Shown: piece after piece, positions 59,501 to 64,000 of the stretch | Position numbering within the stretch: position 1 is the first letter of the stretch | Layout: the number at the start of each line of letters is the position of its first letter | DNA from: Fragum whitleyi | Taxonomy: Eukaryota; Mollusca; Bivalvia; Cardiida; Cardiidae | Length of the DNA stretch: 64,000 nucleotides | NCBI GenBank assembly: GCA_948146395.1 | Contig: OX411543.1 | Span: 50,878,517-50,942,516 of the forward strand | Direction of reading: 5' to 3' | Position numbers and translations under genes: made by a program | Notes under the pieces: model-generated | What the model was told of the DNA's origin: nothing | The model's input: the letters and a program-made list of their open reading frames with translations, nothing else | Databases searched by the model: none

Positions 59501-61510
59501 ATTTAAAATTATGTCTTTTATTTGTAAGCAAAATATGCACTTAGCGACCATTCTCTTTGACGAACGCGTTTTGGTGGTCTTGTAAGCGGTCGCTCATTTC
59601 ACGGCTTACAGCTTTTAGCAGACAGTTTTCATATTTAGTATGTCGCATCATCTTATGGATCTCTACCAAGTTTATTTATATCAAGCCCCCGCGGTCATAT
59701 CTGGGCTACAACAGGGCACATCCCTATCTTCATAGATTCAAAGTGCGAAAATCTTCAAAAAAAATCTTCTTCACTGAAACCAGATGGTAGTCAGCTTTCA
59801 TATTTGGTATGTAGCATCATCTTGTGAACCTCTACCAAGATTGTTTATATCAAGACCTTTGGGTAATATCGGCCCTTCCTGGCGTATCCCTTTTCATATA
59901 ATCAAAGAGCAAAAAACTTGATGGCGCCCCCACCCCTATTTTACATAGACATTAAGGCGGAAATCTAAAAAAAAATATTTTCTGAAACACGCAGGCAGGG
60001 ACTTTTATTGAAATATTCATTTCATTGAATTTCTTCAAACATACTCAATACAAGCCCATATGTTCATATAATGGATGTGTGCCCAGGCATATCCTTTTTG
60101 CTCTTGGCTGAAAACATTCCATGGTATCGATCTTATGAAGAAACTATCTCCTTGTTGACATCTGCCTATTAAATCAATGTGATGTCCCAGGGGTCAAAGA
60201 AACAATCTTGGACCATCATGGGTCTCGTGTTAAAATATTTTGATTAAAAGAAGAGGGTTTGAAAACTGCCGCTTAAATGAAAAGGCACTCAGAGTTAAAA
60301 ACATCGTGAAATTGACATTCATCTAATTCAAAACAATTCTAAATTGCTCACCCGACGCATTTTTTCATTCATTCAAAACAGTCACCCATATCACTCAAAA
60401 GCAATCCAAAATGACTGAAAAAGATAAAATCAATTATTTCATTAAAAAATACAATGTATATGTAGAGAAACAGTCGCGATTTCAATGACATAATTGAATT
60501 TGTAAGCGTCTGGTTGGTTCTTGAAAAAATAAAAAGCTATTTAAAGACTGTGGATGCATATTTTATTAAATGGGGGAAGTTTGCTGTATAGGATTACCCC
60601 CCCCCCCCTTTAATGTCTCTCAAAATTCACTCCACGAACTCATTCAATTTCATTTCATTAAAATCATCCCAAAATCATTCATCTTGTCGATTTCTCGAAT
60701 GTAGTTAACTGTAACTGACGTGGTATATTTAGATTGACTGTATATGACACTGGCAGCACAATACCAAGTTTAATCTGTTTTTCAGGTTCCAAAGATAATC
60801 CCGACAGAAGAGGTAAATAAAACATATTTTATGAAATTTTCTTTGAGACGTATAGGATCTGTCAAACATTTCGCTTTTGATATTCACATTTGCTCTAATT
60901 AACCTATAAGACGAAAACTAGTTTCGAAAAAAATCGCATAGTAATAGAAATAAATGATTGTTTTTCAATGTTATTCTTTTTGCCACTTTCTTTTAACAAC
61001 TACAATTTGTTATCATAATGTTATACATGAATATTTAATTCGATAAACAAACATGTAAATACTTTCTTCATTGCCAAGCATTTTATTAGCTCGGCTGTTT
61101 TCAATACCAAAGATTTTGACCTTGGCGTCCTTCGTGTCAGCGTCGTTGATGGCGTGACAAACTTTATCCTTGGTCATATCTCTGTTGTAAATAAAGATAT
61201 TATCATGGAACTTGGCAAGTGTGTTCACCATCACATGAAATATCCCCACTATCAAGGAAGATGAGTCTGAAACCAAGAGTTATGCCACTTTTTCGACCTC
61301 GTAATCCAGAACCGTTAGCACCCGCGAGCGGTGCTCTTTTCAAATGATACATAACAATGCATAAATATCAGTTATACATTTTTTTCAGAAACACCAGATG
61401 AAGGTCAAAAAGGCGAAATGCGAAGACCTTCAAGTGCTGCTACACCCACATCTTTCATATGTTTACTTCACATATTAACTTTAATCTTATTAGTTTATTT
61501 AACGAGATGA
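44404..61510 (+). CDS. Gene model: two-Ig-domain, GPI-anchored surface protein (Dpr/zig-8/lachesin-like), 7 exons, first exon missing
   Basis: The spliced model joins 44404-44528, 48578-48800, 49504-49524, 54355-54654, 54942-55013, 60786-60812 and 61389-61510. All borders are GT-AG and all phases agree. The readable protein is about 296 residues with every exon, or about 256 if the three small cassettes are skipped. Order: short N-terminal lead, Ig domain 1 (Cys33, Trp45, Cys99 of the readable part), linker, Ig domain 2 (Cys20, Trp34, Cys83 of its exon), stalk, hydrophobic tail. NLG before the core Trp, LTIG, and YECQV in domain 1, and VHVL closing domain 2, are features of the Dpr/DIP/zig-8/lachesin group, whose members bind each other across neuronal membranes. 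The family assignment is from motif memory, not a search. The start codon and signal peptide are not in these exons; the first seen exon begins inside a codon. Lachesin or another IgLON-like protein is the main alternative. Confidence 0.85.
44649..44784. repeat. 136-nt hairpin (64-nt arms) in an Ig-gene intron
   Basis: Left arm 44649-44712, loop TGCGCTTG, right arm 44721-44784. Inner arms ACCCTGCTTTGCACG pair without mismatch; outer parts have a few mismatches. Ends are CAGCCCTGC / GCAGGGCTG. The ACAAAACGGT(A/G)CA block is shared with hairpins at 4547 and 5385, so this may be a small palindromic element. It sits 121 nt after the donor at 44529. Confidence 0.9.
44785..48577 (+). other. Ig-gene intron, no repeat recognised
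   Basis: A 109-codon frame at 45598-45927 and others have no recognised domain. GATAATAAT runs are near 46470-46505. No M1 copy. Confidence 0.6.
48578..48800 (+). CDS. Ig gene exon: second half of Ig domain 1
   Basis: The acceptor is CTGCTTGCAG and the donor is TTAG|GTAAAT. The exon is 223 nt, phase 0 in and phase 1 out, 74 codons. It starts with VVWRK, the core tryptophan of the Ig fold. It continues with LTIG, a stretch of five serines, WDLLIKNVQ, and the closing motif AGVYECQV with the second disulfide cysteine, then the last strand ending NVL. The cysteines are 66 residues apart, as in a V-set domain. LTIG and YECQV are typical of Dpr-like first domains. The open frame continues some 80 nt past the donor into the intron before a stop, which is fortuitous. 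Confidence 0.9.
48801..49503 (+). other. Ig-gene intron
   Basis: AT-rich, no repeat or extra exon seen; ends in the pyrimidine tract of the microexon. Confidence 0.6.
49504..49524 (+). CDS. 21-nt microexon in the linker between the two Ig domains
   Basis: A long pyrimidine tract ending in CAG precedes it, and TCAG|GTAATT follows. It is phase 1 on both sides and would insert seven residues (ERSRLRS) between the domains. The next exon also begins with AA, so using or skipping the microexon leaves the frame intact and the joining residue is Glu in both cases. It is probably a cassette exon that changes the inter-domain hinge. The splice sites and phase are seen; actual use is inferred. Confidence 0.65.
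49525..54354 (+). other. Ig-gene intron, 4.8 kb
   Basis: Unrecognised frames at 50279-50614 and 51734-51961. A possible R1 relic at 50750-50840 (CCACCAAGTTTCAACTTG, GGAGAAATTGTTGAG). A poly(A) run of about 23 at 54029. No further Ig exon seen. Confidence 0.55.
54355..54654 (+). CDS. Ig gene exon: complete Ig domain 2
   Basis: The acceptor is TATTATTATTACAG and the donor is GATG|GTAAGT. The exon is exactly 300 nt, phase 1 in and out, 100 codons, so one exon holds the whole domain. HLTC has the first cysteine and is followed by the sequon NAT. DVDWFF has the core tryptophan. ADKGSYVC is the D-x-G-x-Y-x-C motif with the second cysteine, 63 residues after the first. SSLKVHVL closes the domain, much like Dpr second domains. 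The reading frame runs on about 160 nt past the donor; the perfect GTAAGT shows this extension is intronic. Confidence 0.92.
54942..55013 (+). CDS. Ig gene cassette exon: 24-residue basic stalk segment
   Basis: It lies 287 nt after the Ig2 exon, with acceptor TTGTTATCAG and donor TCAA|GTAAGT. It is 72 nt, phase 1 on both sides and free of stops, so it can be skipped in frame. The peptide is rich in lysine (QKVIKKGG, KASKVRKE) and has no Ig motif. It would add a positively charged stalk between Ig2 and the membrane anchor, perhaps a heparan sulfate or protease site. The reading is supported by perfect phase fit to both neighbours, but the acceptor tract is only moderately pyrimidine-rich. Confidence 0.6.
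55014..57168 (+). other. Ig-gene intron, first part
   Basis: No extra exon was found. Around 56820-57060 there is a decayed R1-like stretch (AAGAAATAGTTGACGACAC). Confidence 0.5.
57169..58302 (+). repeat. R1 repeat, copy 4, in an Ig-gene intron
   Basis: GCTCACCTGAGCAGGTGG hairpin start, GTCCGTCGTCCGTC, four or more tandem units with (A/G)GGCAGA(C/T)A(G/T)CTTTCA, and an end GTCCCAGGGGTCAAAGAGG then CTCAGGTGAGCGATCAAG. Closest in interior to copies 1 and 5. Confidence 0.85.
58843..59092 (+). mobile_element. M1 MITE, decayed and deleted
   Basis: ACAGGTAATTACACCC, AATTTGACATGGCAAATGAT, CAGTCAGACGCTTTAAAA and GACAATTTCACCC blocks in M1 order; no hairpin. Confidence 0.65.
59271..59600 (+). mobile_element. 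pogo-like element with GCGACC motifs, right end lost
   Basis: TA, then CAGTATATCTTGCTCGAGCG; GTGACCATTTTCATAAGGCG near the left and AAGCGGTCGCTC near the right form inverted GCGACC arrays. It runs directly into an R1 fragment. Confidence 0.6.
59601..60234 (+). repeat. R1 repeat, copy 5, partial
   Basis: Three tandem units with GGCAG/TAGCAGACAGTTTTCAT-like blocks and the end GATGTCCCAGGGGTC and CATGGGTCTCGTG. The 5' hairpin is missing. Confidence 0.8.
60289..60713 (-). mobile_element. M1 MITE in the last part of an Ig-gene intron
   Basis: AGAGTTAAAAACATCGTGAA to CGAATGTAGTTAACTGTA, type A interior (GTCGCGATTTCAATGACATA). The hairpin has largely collapsed into a C10 run. Confidence 0.85.
60786..60812 (+). 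CDS. 27-nt microexon in the stalk of the Ig protein
   Basis: The acceptor is TCTGTTTTTCAG and the donor is AGAG|GTAAAT. It is phase 1 in and out and encodes nine residues, (G/S)SKDNPDRR. The first residue is Gly if joined to the Ig2 exon and Ser if joined to the 72-nt cassette. It is a charged, flexible stalk segment. An M1 element ends only 72 nt upstream, so this intron side is heavily invaded. Confidence 0.65.
61389..61510 (+). CDS. Ig gene last exon: stalk and GPI-anchor signal, stop codon
   Basis: The acceptor is ATTTTTTTCAG. Entering in phase 1, it encodes 40 residues and a TGA at 61508-61510. A polar part (ETPDEGQKGEMRR) is followed by small residues PSSAATPTS and then a hydrophobic run, FICLLHILTLILLVY, with only LTR after it. 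Small residues followed by a terminal hydrophobic run and almost no cytoplasmic tail is the classic GPI-attachment signal of IgLON, lachesin and Dpr proteins. The likely anchor residue is one of the Ser/Ala in PSSAA. A short transmembrane tail is the alternative. AATAAA-type signals occur about 0.9-1.1 kb downstream (near 62395, 62424 and 62574), but no poly(A) site can be chosen. Confidence 0.85.
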
Positions 61511-62958
61511 AGCGGGAATCAAGTGTACAAGGACGATTTAAGAAAGCAGTGCCTTCTAGAATTACGAAATCTTCTAGTTATATTAAAACCACTCCTTTGT
61601 AAATATAAGCGAAGGGATTTCAATTCTTCAAAGGGAGATAAACTATGGTGATAAAAGCACTGTGAATATTATGTGCTTATAAATGACACGAGTCAAGTGC
61701 GCATGAATTAATTATGAACGAGTTGGTAAATGTGGTGCTGAGGGGGAAAACGAAAGCAAACGAGCATTTGTGTAGCAAATAGATCATGTGAATTTGGATA
61801 ACTAGATTGTGAGAGACTGTTGGCTCATTGTTAATATCAAACGACTACGATGTATGGTTTTCTAAAAGTGATCAATTGAAAACTGTCAAGATGGCCTTTT
61901 AGATGATTCAATCTCTTTGCAGAGTGTGTACATAATTACCTTTAGGAAAAAAACTTGATTAATATACCTAGTCTATGAACCAAACTTGGGGAGTTTCTGG
62001 GCACTCGAACTTCTACAAATAATGGCTCACTCACTCAAATAACAGTTATCGTAAAGTTCGAGATAACTCTTTTAGAAACAACAAGAAGGTTTTTAGATAG
62101 AAACGGCATGGTGATTCTTTCAGATTCATACAGAAACTGTTCAGTGAGCATAAGGGAAGACGCTACAAGTGTTTTTTTTTTCAAAATGTTTTAAAGCATA
62201 CTGAAGATAATTTTGAAACTTCTAACAAACGTGTTACAACCTATTATTTCTCTAAAGATTTGCTGAAATTCCAATATGAATGCATAACAGTCGAGAAAAA
62301 TTTAGTTCATCATAGTATGATATACCTCGCAGAATGAAAAAAAATACCCGTAGAATATCTTTTGATTATACATGCGTGTTATAGCACTAGTGAAATAAAA
62401 ATGCCCATGAGCTTAGAGCGTAAAATAAAGCTATTTGAAATTGGTAATTGACGTCACAATGAACGTTATGATGCCACGGCTTATATATTGCGCGGAAACG
62501 GTTATCGACAGTTCAAAATTTTTTGTCGATTAATCTTTAAAGTAAGTTCATATAATGAACAGAATATCAAATCAATAAAATGTCGAATACAGTCAACTCG
62601 TCATCTATATTAGATAAACACTCGACAATGTCTAGTCTTTGTCTATTTATAGAGGAATTGGCTATGTATGTATTCAGTATCAACTTCTTATTTTAACGAG
62701 GCGCTCGCTCGATTCTATTGTATGTAATAATTTATAAATGGGTCATTTCACTTGACGAGATGAGCAAGAGAAGAGAAAGATGTTTAGTCTGTTCTGCGTC
62801 ACCATTAAAGCTTAATTTCTTATAACGCTCGCTTGGAAAATGACGTATATCGATCTACCCTTCATTTAGTCTTAAACCTTATTATGTTGCCCTGTTTTGG
62901 TCGACAATTATAAATGGCCCTTCAAATTTGGACTTGTTTATTTACTGGGTGTATCTAA
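61511..62958 (+). other. 3' flank of the Ig gene
   Basis: Probably holds the 3' UTR; several AATAAA words occur. No other gene is seen. A frame on the - strand at 61013-61276 overlaps the last intron and exon border region and is not supported. Confidence 0.5.
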
Positions 62959-63660
62959 AGGCCCGATCTCACTGCACTTACAGATGCATTTGGGGTGTTA
63001 AACATATGAAAATCTTAACATCCATTGAAAAGACGCTTTGCATCTGTTTCTTTACCCGGTACAAACGCTTTGCACACGCTCTATCCGTCGAGCGTCCGTC
63101 CATTGTGACTTCATACGCGCAAAAAGTTTTAAGGAACAAAAAAACTTGTAGAGCGGAAAAACCTTCCGTCATGTAAGATGTAAATGCGAAGCAATCCGAG
63201 GAACAAACGCTACGTATCCGATACCAACCGTAATACTTCCGTTGTTTCCTCAATCCGTCCGTTAGGCATCCTGGAAACTCCTATCCGCTTTGGATGGAAA
63301 CGTATAGAGGGTGGAATTATTAGCTATACATAAAGTATATAAAAGGGAATTAGCACGAACATTAAAGTGTGTACGCGTATGCATCTCGATAAATTTAATG
63401 AAACGTGCTGGGTCCATTTTGTTTTCACTCAGCATACGCAATATATACGCCTAATGCTTTATGCGTCCGCTCTATACGTCACATTAACACCCTGTAACTT
63501 CTTCTGAGCGTTCACCCGTTCTTATCCGCAAGGCTTCTGATGATTATCCACTCAACATCTCGGCTACAAACATTACTTATCCGATATTTCCCGTCTTAAA
63601 ATCTTCCGTCGTGGCCGTTTAGCATACGTTTTGTGTCCGTTTGGCAGTGGGACCGAGCCT
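62959..63660. mobile_element. Harbinger-like non-autonomous transposon, 702 bp, TAA target site
   Basis: TAA (62956-62958) on the left and TAA (63661-63663) on the right. Terminal inverted repeats AGGCCCGATCTCACTGC / AGGCTCGGTCCCACTGC. A three-base TAA duplication with AGGCCCG ends fits PIF/Harbinger. The interior has many CCGTCCGT and TATCCG words. The overlapping frames of 82 and 91 codons on opposite strands are shadows; no transposase. Confidence 0.8.
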
Positions 63661-64000
63661 TAATGTGGGTTACCCAATGAAAGTCCGCTAAAAATCTATC
63701 TTTATTACGGTTTGGTGCAGTACCAATTTTGTCATTTGCCCTTGGTGTGAAAATTCAGATAAATCGGCACGAAGGTTAATACATTTTGCAGGAAAACGTG
63801 GGCATAATTACCGAGTTTGAATTCCTTAGTCATTGTTTTGTAATTACCAGCGATGTCTCATATCTTTACGAAAATAATAAGAAAAATGGGATAAGCATAC
63901 TACTATGATAGTTTTATAGAATTAATCCATGTGAATAGGTTCAGTGTCTGTAGCAACGGAAACAGTTGAAGTAACGAAAATTCATATAAATTCATATAGT
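63661..64000. other. No gene seen
   Basis: Unclassified end of the window. Confidence 0.5.

Overview
This is an AT-rich, repeat-dense animal genome window with no bacterial-style gene packing. The codable parts are short exons with GT-AG borders separated by kilobase introns. The dispersed repeats point to a mollusc, most likely a bivalve: tRNA-headed SINEs of the molluscan kind and a family that opens with a GCTCACCTGAGC hairpin followed by GTCCGTCGTCC runs. Species cannot be fixed from sequence alone. Most long reading frames are artefacts of microsatellites or repeats.

Two genes can be read by eye. (1) On the + strand, 44.4-61.5 kb, seven exons encode a cell-surface protein with two immunoglobulin domains and a C-terminal GPI-anchor signal. 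It resembles the Dpr / zig-8 / lachesin group of neural wiring receptors. The exon with the signal peptide was not found. Every exon after the first Ig domain is bounded by phase-1 introns, including cassettes of 21, 72 and 27 nt, so linker and stalk cassettes can be used or skipped without breaking the frame. (2) On the - strand, 30.7-26.2 kb, a decayed C2H2 zinc-finger gene can be assembled from four phase-0 exons. It has two in-frame stops and lost zinc ligands, so it is called a pseudogene.

The rest is mostly mobile DNA. One palindromic MITE family, called M1 here (about 440 bp, CAGTTA termini, TA target site, long central hairpin), has about 26 full or partial copies and fills roughly 15% of the window. 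One insertion has a recognisable empty site elsewhere in the window. Other elements are three piggyBac-like TTAA MITEs, a pogo-like element (983 bp), a Harbinger-like element (702 bp), two SINEs, a second palindromic family (two copies), five copies of the bivalve-type R1 repeat with internal tandem units, an ~0.8 kb tandem duplication carrying hairpins, and several large microsatellites. One microsatellite has expanded inside an M1 copy.

Layout: 0-23 kb is mostly M1, microsatellites and other repeats. 23-31 kb holds an R1 copy and the zinc-finger relic. 31-44 kb holds M1, SINEs, R1 and one small orphan reading frame. 44-61.5 kb is the Ig gene, free of M1 from 44.1 to 58.8 kb. 61.5-64 kb is its downstream flank with a Harbinger-like element. 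How the Ig gene works with other genes cannot be judged from this window.
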